NCBI RefSeq assembly: GCF_013466785.1
Contig: NZ_CP059163.1
Span: 1,922,001-1,986,000, forward strand
DNA from: Nocardioides marinisabuli
GTDB taxonomy: Bacteria > Actinomycetota > Actinomycetes > Propionibacteriales > Nocardioidaceae
DNA length: 64,000 bases
Direction of reading: 5' to 3'
Part shown: piece after piece, positions 52,831-61,371 of the stretch
How positions within the stretch are numbered: position 1 is the first letter of the stretch
Layout: each line of letters starts with the position of its first letter
The notes under the pieces: generated by a model
What the model was told of the DNA's origin: nothing
The model's input: the letters and a program-made list of their open reading frames with translations, nothing else
Databases searched by the model: none
Position numbers and translations under genes: made by a program

Positions 52831-54294
52831 GTGACCTGGGTGTCTGTGCTGACCGGTGCTTTTCTCGTGCTCGAGTACGTGCTGAAGGTCCTGGCCGTCG
52901 GCACGGTCCCCGAGAACCGGCGACCGTCGTCGTCCTCGGCCTGGTTGCTGCTCATCCTGTTCGTGCCCGTGCTCGGCTTCGTCCTCTACTGGCTGATCGG
53001 CAGCCCCTGGGTCCGTGGGCGACGCGTCGAGATCCAGTCGGCGGCCAACGAGCTGCTGCGCGAGCGGATGTCGAGGTTCTCGGCCTGGCGTCCCGACCAG
53101 GTCGCCGCGCCGGGGCTGGCGTCGGTGCTGGCGATGAACGAGCGGCTGACCTCGATCCCGTGCCTCACCGGCGCCGAGGAGGGGCTGTACGGCGAGACCG
53201 CCGACTTCTTCGCGGCGATGACCGAAGCCGTCGCCGCCTCCGAGTCCCATGTGCACGTCGAGTTCTACATCGTCAGCTGGGACCCCTCGACCGACTCCTT
53301 CTTCTCGGCGCTGGTCGACGCGGCGGCCCGAGGTGTGCGGGTGCGGCTGCTCCTGGACCACCTGGGGTCTCGCACGTATCCGGGCCGCAAGGAGATGTTC
53401 CGGCGGATGAGCGAGGCCGGCATCGACTGGCACCTGATGATGCCGATCGACCCGCTGCGCGGTCGCTGGCGACGACCCGACCTCCGCAACCACCGCAAGC
53501 TCCTCGTGGTCGACGGCGAGGTGGCCTTCCTGGGCTCGCACAACCTCATCGACCCGTCGTACGGCAGCGACGCGAACAAGCGGGACGGACGGCTCTGGAA
53601 GGACCTGAGCCTCCGGGTCAGCGGCGACATCGTGCTCTCGGTGCAGGCGGTGTTCCTCACCGACTGGCACACCGAGACCGGCGAGGTCCTCGACCTGGGG
53701 ACCTACTTCGTCGACAAGCCCGACCTCGTGCCGGGCGGGCGCGCCAACGGGATGCAGCTGGTGCCGTCGGGTCCCGGGTTCCCCACCGAGCCCAACCTGC
53801 GGATGTTCACCTCGCTGGTGCACCTCGCGACCGAGCGGATCTCGATCACCAGCCCCTACTTCGTGCCGGACGACGCGCTGCTGGCGGCCATCACCTCGGC
53901 GGCGTACCGCGGGGTCGAGGTGGAGCTCTTCGTCGGCGAGAAGGCCGACCAGTTCCTCGTCGGGCACGCGCAGCGCTCCTACTACTCCGCGCTGCTCGAC
54001 GCGGGGGTGGTCATCCACCTCTACCCGGCCCCCACCGTGCTCCACGCGAAGTACATGACGATCGACGGCACGGCCGGGGTGATCGGCTCGTCCAACATGG
54101 ACTTCCGCTCGTTCGGGCTGACCTACGAGGTGATGCTGCTCGCCTTCGGGGGTGACCTGGTGACCCACCTGCAGCGCAACGACGAGGAGTACCGGGCGGC
54201 CTCGAGGGTGCTGGGCCAGGCCGAGTGGCGCAGCCGCCCGTGGCACCAGCGCTACATCGACAACGTCTGCCGCCTGACCGCGGCCCTGATGTGA
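52831..54294 (+). CDS. cls: Cardiolipin synthase (phospholipase D superfamily)
   Basis: A 487-residue membrane enzyme making cardiolipin from phosphatidylglycerol or CDP-diacylglycerol. There are two N-terminal spans (about 5-25 and 38-60). Two HKD motifs follow: H221 in NHRKLLVVDGEVAFLGSHN and H405 in LHAKYMTIDGTAGVIGSSNMD. GTG at 52831. The layout matches bacterial Cls, although actinomycetes often use a CDP-alcohol-type enzyme instead, so a related phospholipid transferase is possible. No operon partner. Confidence 0.9.
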   Translation: MTWVSVLTGAFLVLEYVLKVLAVGTVPENRRPSSSSAWLLLILFVPVLGFVLYWLIGSPWVRGRRVEIQSAANELLRERMSRFSAWRPDQVAAPGLASVLAMNERLTSIPCLTGAEEGLYGETADFFAAMTEAVAASESHVHVEFYIVSWDPSTDSFFSALVDAAARGVRVRLLLDHLGSRTYPGRKEMFRRMSEAGIDWHLMMPIDPLRGRWRRPDLRNHRKLLVVDGEVAFLGSHNLIDPSYGSDANKRDGRLWKDLSLRVSGDIVLSVQAVFLTDWHTETGEVLDLGTYFVDKPDLVPGGRANGMQLVPSGPGFPTEPNLRMFTSLVHLATERISITSPYFVPDDALLAAITSAAYRGVEVELFVGEKADQFLVGHAQRSYYSALLDAGVVIHLYPAPTVLHAKYMTIDGTAGVIGSSNMDFRSFGLTYEVMLLAFGGDLVTHLQRNDEEYRAASRVLGQAEWRSRPWHQRYIDNVCRLTAALM

Positions 54295-54436
54295 GTCGAC
54301 CGCACCCGCGTCGCGGACCACCCGGGAGCCGGCACCCCCTCCCCAGGGGCGAAGCGCCGCGGCCCCGCAGTCGATACGATCCGGTGCCGCGCAGACGCGC
54401 GGGGAGGTCAGCCTCCGCGAGCGTGGAGGCACGACC

Positions 54437-57400
54437 ATGGCAGCGACGGGTGCGTCGGGGGCGCCGTACGGTGCGGGCGAGGTGCCCGACGTGCGCGGAG
54501 CGCTCGTGCGCCGGTTGGTGGCCGGCAGCGACCGCAGCTCCTCGCTGGACCGGTTGTGCGAGCTCGCCGCGGCCCTGCTGGAGGCCGGCTCGGCGCAGGT
54601 CTCGCTGATCGGCGAGACCCAGGTCGTGGTGGGTGGTCACGGCGCCGGCAGCGCCGTCGTCGGCGTCCCGACCCCGGTCGAGCACTCCTTGTGCACCGTC
54701 ACCGTGGGGCTCAGCGCCCCGCTCGTGGTGCCCGACGCCGCGAGCGACGGCCGCGTCGCCGGTCTGCCGCCGGTCACCGCCGGCGCGGTGGGTGCCTACC
54801 TGGGCGTGCCCCTGGTGGTCGGCGGCGACCAGGTCGTGGGGGCGCTGTGCGTCTACGACACCCGGCCCCATCCGTGGTCGGAGCACGACGTCAGCACCCT
54901 CGAGCGGCTGGCCCGGGCGGTCGTGGGCGACCTCGAGCTCGCGGCGATGAGCTCCGACTACGAGGTCCAGCAGGTCGCCTGGCGGCTGGCCACCGACGCC
55001 GCCGGGGTGGGGGCGTGGGAGTGGGACCTGGTCTCCGGCGAACTCCGCTTCGACGACCGGCTGCTCGAGATCTTCGGGTTCGACCACGACTCCTTCGGCG
55101 GCACGCTCGAGGCCTTCACCGACGTCGTCGATGGCGAGGACGTGCCTCGGGTCACCGCCGCCCTCGACCGGGCGATCGCCTGCTGCGGCGAGTACGCCGC
55201 GGAGTACCGGATCCACCTGCCCGACGGCTCGGTGCGCTGGATCGCCGCCCGCGGCCGCGCGCTCGGTGACGAGCAGGGGGAGGCGGTGCGCGTGCTGGGG
55301 GCGGCGTACGACACCACCGCGGTGCAGGAGGGCGAGGCCCGCGTCGCCCGGGTGCTCGAGTCGATGCCGACGGCGTTCTTCCAGCTCGACCGCGGCTGGA
55401 GCTTCACCTACCTCAACGGTGAGGCCGAGCGGCTGCTCGGGCGCAGCCGCGACGAGCTCGTCGGTCACGACATCTGGCAGTCCTTCCCAGCCGCGGTCGG
55501 CAGCGACTTCGAGCACCACTACCGCCTCAGTGCCCGCACCGGCGAGCCGGTCGCCTTCGACGCCTACTACCCCGAGCCGCTCGATGCCTGGTACGAGGTG
55601 CGGGCCTGGCCCAACCCCGACGGGCTGGCGGTCTACTTCGTCGACGTCACGGAGCGCCACCGGGCCCAGGAACAGGTGGCCCGCACCGCCCGTCGCGACG
55701 CACTGGTCGCCACGGTGACCGAGCAGCTCGCCGGCACCCTCGACCTCGAGGAGGCGGTGGCGCGCCTGGGCGCGCTCGTGGTGCCGGCCATGGGCGACTG
55801 GTGCGTGGCGACCCTGGTCGAGGAGACCGGCCCCGAAGGGCGGTTGCCGGGGCTGCGCGACGTCGGCGGCTGGCACCGCGAGCGCGACGCACAGCCGCTC
55901 GTCGACCGGTTCGCGGCGGTGCGTCTCTCGCGCCTGGCCGACGACTCGTTCCTGCCTGCCCTGCTGGCGGCGGAGGCCCCGGTCGTCGGCACCGACGCGA
56001 CCGAGGGGCTGTGCAGCGTCTTCGAGGAGGGCGAGGTGCACGACCTGGTGCGGGCCCTGGGCCCCGAGCACGTCGCCGTCGTCAGCCTGCGTGGCCGCGA
56101 CCGGGTCGTCGGTCTGCTCACCGTGCTCCGCGACGCCACCCGCGGTGCCTTCACCGACGCCGACCTCGACACGCTGGCCCAGGTCGCCCAGCGTGCCGGC
56201 CTCGCCGTCGACAACGCCCGGCTCTTCGCCGAGCAGCGCGACCTCGCCGAGGGCCTCCAGCGCAGCCTGCTCACCGCCCCGCCGCAGCCCGACCACCTCG
56301 AGATCGTGGTGCGCTACGAGGCCGCCGCCGAGACTGCCCAGGTCGGCGGTGACTGGTATGACGCCTTCGTGCAGGACGCCGGCGCCACCATGCTCGTCAT
56401 CGGCGACGTGGTCGGCCACGACACCGCCGCCGCGGCCGCCATGGGCCAGGTGCGCAACCTGCTGCGCGGCATCTCGGCCTTCAGCGGGCAAGGGCCGGCC
56501 GACGTGCTGCGCGGGGTCGACCGGGCCCTGGCCACCCTCGGGGTCGACACCACCGCGACCGCCGTGCTGGCACGCCTCGAGCAGACCCCCGAGGAGCTCC
56601 AGCAGGGCGTCACCCGGTTGCGCTGGTCGAACGCCGGGCACCCGCCGCCGGTGGTCCTGGGGGCCGACGGCAGCGTCGAGCTGCTCTCGGCCGACGACCC
56701 CGACCTGCTGCTGGGGCTCTTCCCCGACGCCGAGCGAGGCGAGCAGGAGGTCGTGCTGCCGCGGGGCTCGACCGTGCTGCTCTTCACCGACGGACTGGTC
56801 GAGCGGCGCGGCGAGGACCTCGACGTGGGCCTCGACAGGCTGCGCCGCGAGCTGGCGAGCCTCGCGGCGGGCGACCCCCCGCTCGACGAGCTGTGCGACC
56901 GGCTGCTGGTCCGGATGGTCCCCAGCATGCGCGAGGACGACATCGCGCTGGTCGCGGTCCGGCTCCACGACCAGACGCAGCCCCCGCCCACCGGGCGTGG
57001 ACGGCGCGCGGGCACGGTCGTGGAGGACCTCGAGTCGCCCGTGGTCAGCGGCCGCATCGTGCGGACCCGGCTGCCGGCGCACCCCTCGGGCGTGCCCGGG
57101 GCGCGGCGCTTCGTGCGCGAGGCGCTGCGCGGGCGCGGCATCGAGCTGGTCGACGACGCCGAGCTGTGCGTCGGCGAGCTCGCGGCCAACGCCGCGCTGC
57201 ACAGCGGGGGCGCCTCCATGGACGTCGCCGTGCGCCTCGACCACGGGGCGGTCACCGTGACCGTGACCGACGAGGGCAGCGTCCCGGCCGACGCCGTGGT
57301 CCCGCGCCTCGCCGACCCGGGTTCCTCGTCGTGGGGCGAGCCCACCACCGGGCGGGGGCTCGGCATCGTCGCCGTGCTCGCCGACGACTGGGGCGTCGAA

Positions 57401-57997
57401 CGGGTCCCCGGTGGCACGAGGGTCTGGGCCCGGCTGCTCGACGAGCGGGCCGACAGCGCCGTACGGCCCCCCGACTCGCCGCCGGAGCCGGACCCCGAGC
57501 CGGCCGGCGGCGGGCCCGGGACGCAGCCGGTGCTGCTGCGCGGCTGCCCGGTGCAGCTGTGGCTGCGCCAGGACGAGCACATCGACGAGCTGGTGCGCGA
57601 CCTGCAGCTGCTCTCCGCCACCCACGGGCACGAGCCGGGGCTGGCCCTGGTGGGCGAGGTGCGCGCGCTCCTCGACGTCTTCGCACCCCTGCGCCGCGCG
57701 ACGCGGCGTCGGGTGGAGGCCGCCCGCGAGCAGGGGCGTACCGAGATCGACGTCGAGGTGTCGCTGCCGGTCGCGGCGGCGGGCCGGGCGGCCCGCCTGG
57801 TCGACCTGCTCGCCGTCCCCGACCAGGGGCTCGACGAGGGGCGCCTGCTCACCGTGAGCGCCGAGCCGGAGGTGCAGTGGCTGCGCACCTGGATGATCGC
57901 GCAGGTCCGCGCCCAGCTGGAGGACGGCGACGAGCCCGAGTCGTGGCCCGACTGGCTGACCCGCACCGCTCCGGGCGTCGAGCAGGGGCAGGCCTAG
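54437..57997 (+). CDS. Multi-domain PP2C/SpoIIE phosphatase with GAF, PAS and HATPase domains
   Basis: A 1,186-residue cytoplasmic regulator. Domain order: GAF (about 25-170), PAS (175-300, VGAWEWDLVSGELRFDDRLLEIFG), PAS (305-410, MPTAFFQLDRGWSFTYLNGEAERLLG), GAF (430-600). Then PP2C_SpoIIE (610-850) with VGGDWYDAF, VIGDVVGHD and LFTDGLVERRGED metal-binding Asp motifs. Then a kinase-like ATPase (875-1000) with ELAANAALHSGG and TTGRGLGIVAVLADDWG. The last about 155 residues (from QPVLLRGCPVQLWLRQDEHIDEL) match nothing I recognise. Phosphatase and anti-sigma-kinase-like modules in one chain suggest control of partner switching, e.g. with BldG. ATG at 54437. Confidence 0.9.
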   Translation: MAATGASGAPYGAGEVPDVRGALVRRLVAGSDRSSSLDRLCELAAALLEAGSAQVSLIGETQVVVGGHGAGSAVVGVPTPVEHSLCTVTVGLSAPLVVPDAASDGRVAGLPPVTAGAVGAYLGVPLVVGGDQVVGALCVYDTRPHPWSEHDVSTLERLARAVVGDLELAAMSSDYEVQQVAWRLATDAAGVGAWEWDLVSGELRFDDRLLEIFGFDHDSFGGTLEAFTDVVDGEDVPRVTAALDRAIACCGEYAAEYRIHLPDGSVRWIAARGRALGDEQGEAVRVLGAAYDTTAVQEGEARVARVLESMPTAFFQLDRGWSFTYLNGEAERLLGRSRDELVGHDIWQSFPAAVGSDFEHHYRLSARTGEPVAFDAYYPEPLDAWYEVRAWPNPDGLAVYFVDVTERHRAQEQVARTARRDALVATVTEQLAGTLDLEEAVARLGALVVPAMGDWCVATLVEETGPEGRLPGLRDVGGWHRERDAQPLVDRFAAVRLSRLADDSFLPALLAAEAPVVGTDATEGLCSVFEEGEVHDLVRALGPEHVAVVSLRGRDRVVGLLTVLRDATRGAFTDADLDTLAQVAQRAGLAVDNARLFAEQRDLAEGLQRSLLTAPPQPDHLEIVVRYEAAAETAQVGGDWYDAFVQDAGATMLVIGDVVGHDTAAAAAMGQVRNLLRGISAFSGQGPADVLRGVDRALATLGVDTTATAVLARLEQTPEELQQGVTRLRWSNAGHPPPVVLGADGSVELLSADDPDLLLGLFPDAERGEQEVVLPRGSTVLLFTDGLVERRGEDLDVGLDRLRRELASLAAGDPPLDELCDRLLVRMVPSMREDDIALVAVRLHDQTQPPPTGRGRRAGTVVEDLESPVVSGRIVRTRLPAHPSGVPGARRFVREALRGRGIELVDDAELCVGELAANAALHSGGASMDVAVRLDHGAVTVTVTDEGSVPADAVVPRLADPGSSSWGEPTTGRGLGIVAVLADDWGVERVPGGTRVWARLLDERADSAVRPPDSPPEPDPEPAGGGPGTQPVLLRGCPVQLWLRQDEHIDELVRDLQLLSATHGHEPGLALVGEVRALLDVFAPLRRATRRRVEAAREQGRTEIDVEVSLPVAAAGRAARLVDLLAVPDQGLDEGRLLTVSAEPEVQWLRTWMIAQVRAQLEDGDEPESWPDWLTRTAPGVEQGQA

Positions 57998-58020
57998 TCT
58001 CGACAGGACCGGCCAGCCCG

Positions 58021-58070
58021 AACCAGCACGAACCAGCACGAACCAGCACCGATCTCGACCGATCTCGACC
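58021..58070. repeat. 10-nt tandem repeats in the leader of the amidohydrolase gene
   Basis: AACCAGCACG repeats three times (58021-58050; the last ends CC), preceded by the related GGCCAGCCCG. Then GATCTCGACC repeats twice (58051-58070). They end 14 bases before the GTG start at 58084. A period near one helical turn could align protein-binding sites on one face. Confidence 0.85.
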
Positions 58071-58083
58071 GAACGGGGCAGCA

Positions 58084-59745
58084 GTGAGTGACCTGATCTT
58101 CGCCAACGGGCGACTCTTCGACGGACTGAAGTACCACCACGAGCACGCCGTGGGCGTGCGCGGCTCCACGATCTACGCCGTGGGGCCGCTGGAGCGCGTG
58201 CGCGAGGAGATGGCCGCGGGCGGGCGGCGCGTCGAGGAGGTCGACGCCGACGGCGGCCTGGTGATGCCGGCCTTCCACGACGCCCACGTGCACCCGCTCA
58301 TCGGTGGGCTCGAGCTGCGCAACGCGCTGCTCACCAGCTGCAGCAGCGCGGACGAGTGCCTCGAGACGATCGCCGACTGTGCGGCCGAGCAGGACGACTC
58401 GCACGGGGACTCCTGGTTCCGAGCAGGCGGTTGGTCGCTGGACCACTTCGACCCGCGCACCGGCCCCACGGCCGAGATGCTCGACAAGGTGGTGCCGCAC
58501 CGCCCGGCGTTCCTGCCCAGCAACGACCACCACAACGCCTGGGTCAACACCCGGGCGCTCGAGCTGGCCGGCATCGACCGCGACACCCCCGACCCGCCCG
58601 ACGGGTGGATCGAGCGCGACGAGGACGGCAACCCGACCGGCACGCTGCGCGAGGCCGCGGCCCTGCTGGTGCACCGCCTCGTCGACACCACCCGCGAGGA
58701 GAAGCACGCGGCCCTGCTCGACGCGCAGGCGCACCTGCATTCGTGGGGCATCGTGGGCTGGCAGGACGCGCTGGTAGGCGGGTACGCCGGCATCGACGAC
58801 CCGACGCAGGCCTACCTCGACCTCGTGGCGGCCGACGAGCTCACCGCGCGCGTGCGGCTGGCGCTGTGGTGGGACCGGCACCGCGGCGTGGAGCAGCTCG
58901 AGGACCTGGTGGCCGAGCGCGAGCGGCTGCGCGAGGCCGGGCTGGACGCCGGCTCGGTCAAGCTGATGGTCGACGGGGTCTCCGAGACCCTGACGATGGC
59001 GGTGGACGAGCCCTACCTCGGGGGCGCTCGCTGCCCCTGCGCCGGTGGCGAGCGCGGGCTGGCCTTCCTCGAGCCCGAGCAGCTCGACGAGGCCGTCACC
59101 GCCCTCGACGCCGCCGGCTTCCAGGCCCACTTCCACGCCCTGGGCGACCGGGCCGTGCGTACGTCGCTCGACGCGATCGCCGCCGCCCGCCGCCACAACG
59201 GCTGGAGCAACCAGCGCCACCAGCTGGCCCACCTCCAGCTGGTCGCGCCCCGCGACCGCAACCGCTTCCGGCTGCTCGGCGCGATCGCCAACGTCGAGGG
59301 CATGTGGGCGCGCTACAACACGCCCGCGGTGCAGATGGTCGAGCCCTACCTCGACCAGGAGCGCCGCGACTGGCAGTACCCCTTCGCCGACATCGTCGAC
59401 AGCGGCGCGCTGGTGGCCGGTGGGTCGGACTGGCCGATCAACCCGCCCGACCCGATGGAGGGCATCCACGTGCTGGTCAACCGCTCCTCGCGCACCACCG
59501 ACGAGAGCGACGAGGAGCCGCCGATGCGCGACGAGCAGGGCCTCACCCTGCTCCAGGCGCTGCAGGCCTACACCAGCGGCGCCGCCCACGCGAACCACCA
59601 GGAGGACTCCGGCAACCTGCGCGTCGGCGCCTCCGCCGACGTGCTCGTGCTCGACCGCGACCCCTTCGACCTGCACGAGGACGAGATCGGCTCCGCCGAG
59701 CCGGTCACGGCCTGGGCCCGTGGCTCGGAGGTCTACCGCCGCTGA
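58084..59745 (+). CDS. Amidohydrolase family protein (YtcJ-like metal hydrolase)
   Basis: A 553-residue amidohydrolase_3 protein. The metal-binding motif AFHDAHVHPLIGG is near residue 65, followed by HFHALGDRAVRTSLDAI, HQLAHLQLV and the catalytic Asp region VAGGSDWPINPPDPMEG. It has the exoenzyme-like composite beta domain at both ends (SADVLVLDRDPFD). Related to YtcJ and N-substituted formamide deformylases; substrate unknown. GTG at 58084. Its stop is followed after 5 bases by a 22-nt repeat array. Confidence 0.88.
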   Translation: MSDLIFANGRLFDGLKYHHEHAVGVRGSTIYAVGPLERVREEMAAGGRRVEEVDADGGLVMPAFHDAHVHPLIGGLELRNALLTSCSSADECLETIADCAAEQDDSHGDSWFRAGGWSLDHFDPRTGPTAEMLDKVVPHRPAFLPSNDHHNAWVNTRALELAGIDRDTPDPPDGWIERDEDGNPTGTLREAAALLVHRLVDTTREEKHAALLDAQAHLHSWGIVGWQDALVGGYAGIDDPTQAYLDLVAADELTARVRLALWWDRHRGVEQLEDLVAERERLREAGLDAGSVKLMVDGVSETLTMAVDEPYLGGARCPCAGGERGLAFLEPEQLDEAVTALDAAGFQAHFHALGDRAVRTSLDAIAAARRHNGWSNQRHQLAHLQLVAPRDRNRFRLLGAIANVEGMWARYNTPAVQMVEPYLDQERRDWQYPFADIVDSGALVAGGSDWPINPPDPMEGIHVLVNRSSRTTDESDEEPPMRDEQGLTLLQALQAYTSGAAHANHQEDSGNLRVGASADVLVLDRDPFDLHEDEIGSAEPVTAWARGSEVYRR

Positions 59746-59750
59746 CGGCC

Positions 59751-59816
59751 GAGCAGTCACTTCTGAACCCTCGAGCGGTCAGGTTTGAACCCTCGACCGG
59801 TCACTTACGCACCGTC
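59751..59816 (+). repeat. 22-nt tandem repeat array just after a stop codon (element C)
   Basis: Three consecutive 22-base units at 59751, 59773 and 59795. Each has the form GA(G/C)C(A/G)GTCA, a variable CTTCTG-like middle, and AACCCTC or CACCGTC at the end. The period is exact. Array begins 5 bases after the amidohydrolase stop and ends about 75 bases before the HNH nuclease gene. Confidence 0.88.
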
Positions 59817-59893
59817 GAAAAAGTTTTCGATCTGCCTGTGGAAAACGGGGTTTGACCTGGTGCTTTGTCGGTGGCGGCTGAGATACTTCACTC

Positions 59894-61165
59894 ATGTCGA
59901 CCACCGCCGCGCACCCCATCGGGAGTGCTGTCGCGCGGGCGCGTTCGGTGCTGAGCGAGGTCGCCGGGACGCCGTTGTGGTCGATGAGCCAGGGCGAGGC
60001 CGCCGAGGTGCTGGCGGAGGTCGCACAGGTGGAGGCCATGTTGGTCGAGGTGCGCTCGGGGTTGCTGACCCATGCCGAGACCGTCGCGGTCCAGGAGCGC
60101 AACGCCTCCCCGTCGCTGGCGGTCTGGCACTCCAACGTCACCCGGTCGACCAAGCGGGAGTCGTTCCGGCAGGTACGCCTCGCCGAGGGCCTGGCGCGTC
60201 ACGTCCTGGTGCGTGAAGCGCTGGGGCGTGGGGACCTGGTCGCGGAGCAGGCGTCGGTGATCTGTACGGCGCTGGATGACCTGCCCGACGACCTCGAGGC
60301 GTCGATCCTCCGAGAGGCCACTGCGGCGTTGGTCGAGTTCGCGCAGGTGCACGACGCGAAAGCGTTGCGGGTGCTGGGGCGTCGCATCCTGGACGTCGTC
60401 GCCCCGGAGGTCGGTGAGGCGTGGGAGGCCGAGCTGCTCGACCGCGAGGAGCGGGAGGCGGAGAAGAGCTCGGTGTTCCGGATGCGCGAGGACGGCCACG
60501 GTCGCATCCGGGGGTCCTTCACGGTGCCGCTGCTGGTCGGGCAGATGCTCGAGCGGGCGCTGCTGGCCTTCGCGGCCCCCAAGCACCAGGTCGCCAACCG
60601 CGTCAACAGTGACGACCAGGACACACCTGACGAGGCACCGGTGCCCGTACGCCGCCCGACCGCGCAGCGCCTGGGGGCTGCGTTCGTGGAGCTGGTGGAA
60701 CGCCTCGACCCGGCTGCGCTTCCGCGGGCCGGCGGGGTGAACGCCACCGTGGTGGTGACGATGACGCTGGAGTCGCTGCAGGGTGGGCTGGCCGCGGCCA
60801 CGCTCGACACCGGTGGGCGGCTGAGTGCTGCGACCGCGCGCCGGCTGGCGTGCGAGGCCGGGATCGTGCCGGTGGTGCTGGGCGGCCGGAGCGAGCCGCT
60901 CGACGTGGGGCGCAGCCAGCGGCTGTTCACGGTCCCGCAGCGTCTTGCCCTGGGTGTGCGTGACGGCGGGTGCACCGCGAAGGGGTGCGATGCCCCGCCT
61001 GCGATGTGCCACGCCCATCACGAGGACTTCTGGTGCAGGGACGGTCACACCAAGGTGGAGCGGGGGCGGTTGCTGTGCCCGTACCACCACCGACGCATCC
61101 ACGACCCGGAGTACGAGACCGAGATCGGTGGGGACAACCAGGTCAGCTTCCACCGGCGCACCTAG
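59894..61165 (+). CDS. DUF222 domain HNH endonuclease (13E12-repeat family)
   Basis: A 423-residue protein with the actinobacterial DUF222 domain (MSQGEAAEVLAEVAQVEAMLVEVRSGLLTHAE) and a C-terminal HNH nuclease (CDAPPAMCHAHHEDFWCRDGHT, GRLLCPYHHRRIHD). Members are abundant in Nocardioides and mycobacteria and behave like mobile or repeated genes. Codon use differs from the neighbours, with more TTG, CGT and GCG/TCG mixtures. ATG at 59894. Tandem repeats lie on both sides (22-nt upstream, 28-nt downstream). Function is uncertain. Confidence 0.9.
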   Translation: MSTTAAHPIGSAVARARSVLSEVAGTPLWSMSQGEAAEVLAEVAQVEAMLVEVRSGLLTHAETVAVQERNASPSLAVWHSNVTRSTKRESFRQVRLAEGLARHVLVREALGRGDLVAEQASVICTALDDLPDDLEASILREATAALVEFAQVHDAKALRVLGRRILDVVAPEVGEAWEAELLDREEREAEKSSVFRMREDGHGRIRGSFTVPLLVGQMLERALLAFAAPKHQVANRVNSDDQDTPDEAPVPVRRPTAQRLGAAFVELVERLDPAALPRAGGVNATVVVTMTLESLQGGLAAATLDTGGRLSAATARRLACEAGIVPVVLGGRSEPLDVGRSQRLFTVPQRLALGVRDGGCTAKGCDAPPAMCHAHHEDFWCRDGHTKVERGRLLCPYHHRRIHDPEYETEIGGDNQVSFHRRT

Positions 61166-61192
61166 AAGACACCCCCTGCAGCAACAAGACGC

Positions 61193-61301
61193 CGTACGCC
61201 GTGAACTGGCGCCCACTCGGCGTACGACGGGAACTGGCGCCGACTCGGCGCACGTGAGGGTGACGTCGCACGGCGTACGCCGTGAGCCCGCGTCGACCCG
61301 G
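61193..61301 (+). repeat. 28-nt tandem repeat array after the HNH gene (element D)
   Basis: Units 1 and 2 (61193-61220, 61221-61248) each begin CGTACG, contain GAACTGGCGCC and end ACTCGG. A degenerate 25-base unit (61249-61273) follows, then a fourth 28-base unit (61274-61301) beginning CGTACGCCGTGA and ending GACCCGG. No spacers, so not CRISPR. Confidence 0.85.
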
Positions 61302-61371
61302 CGGGTAGGTTGTGGCGCGTCCGAGACCACGCGGGGTGCGCACGCCCCGCCGCACCCAGGAGTGGCAGCGC

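Noticed and set aside
61193..61301. CRISPR array
   Set aside because: The 28-nt units abut without spacers, differ from one another, and there are no cas genes in the window.
59751..61301. Insertion sequence or complete mobile element around the HNH gene
   Set aside because: The repeats on the two sides differ in sequence and length, and no transposase, integrase or terminal inverted repeats are visible.
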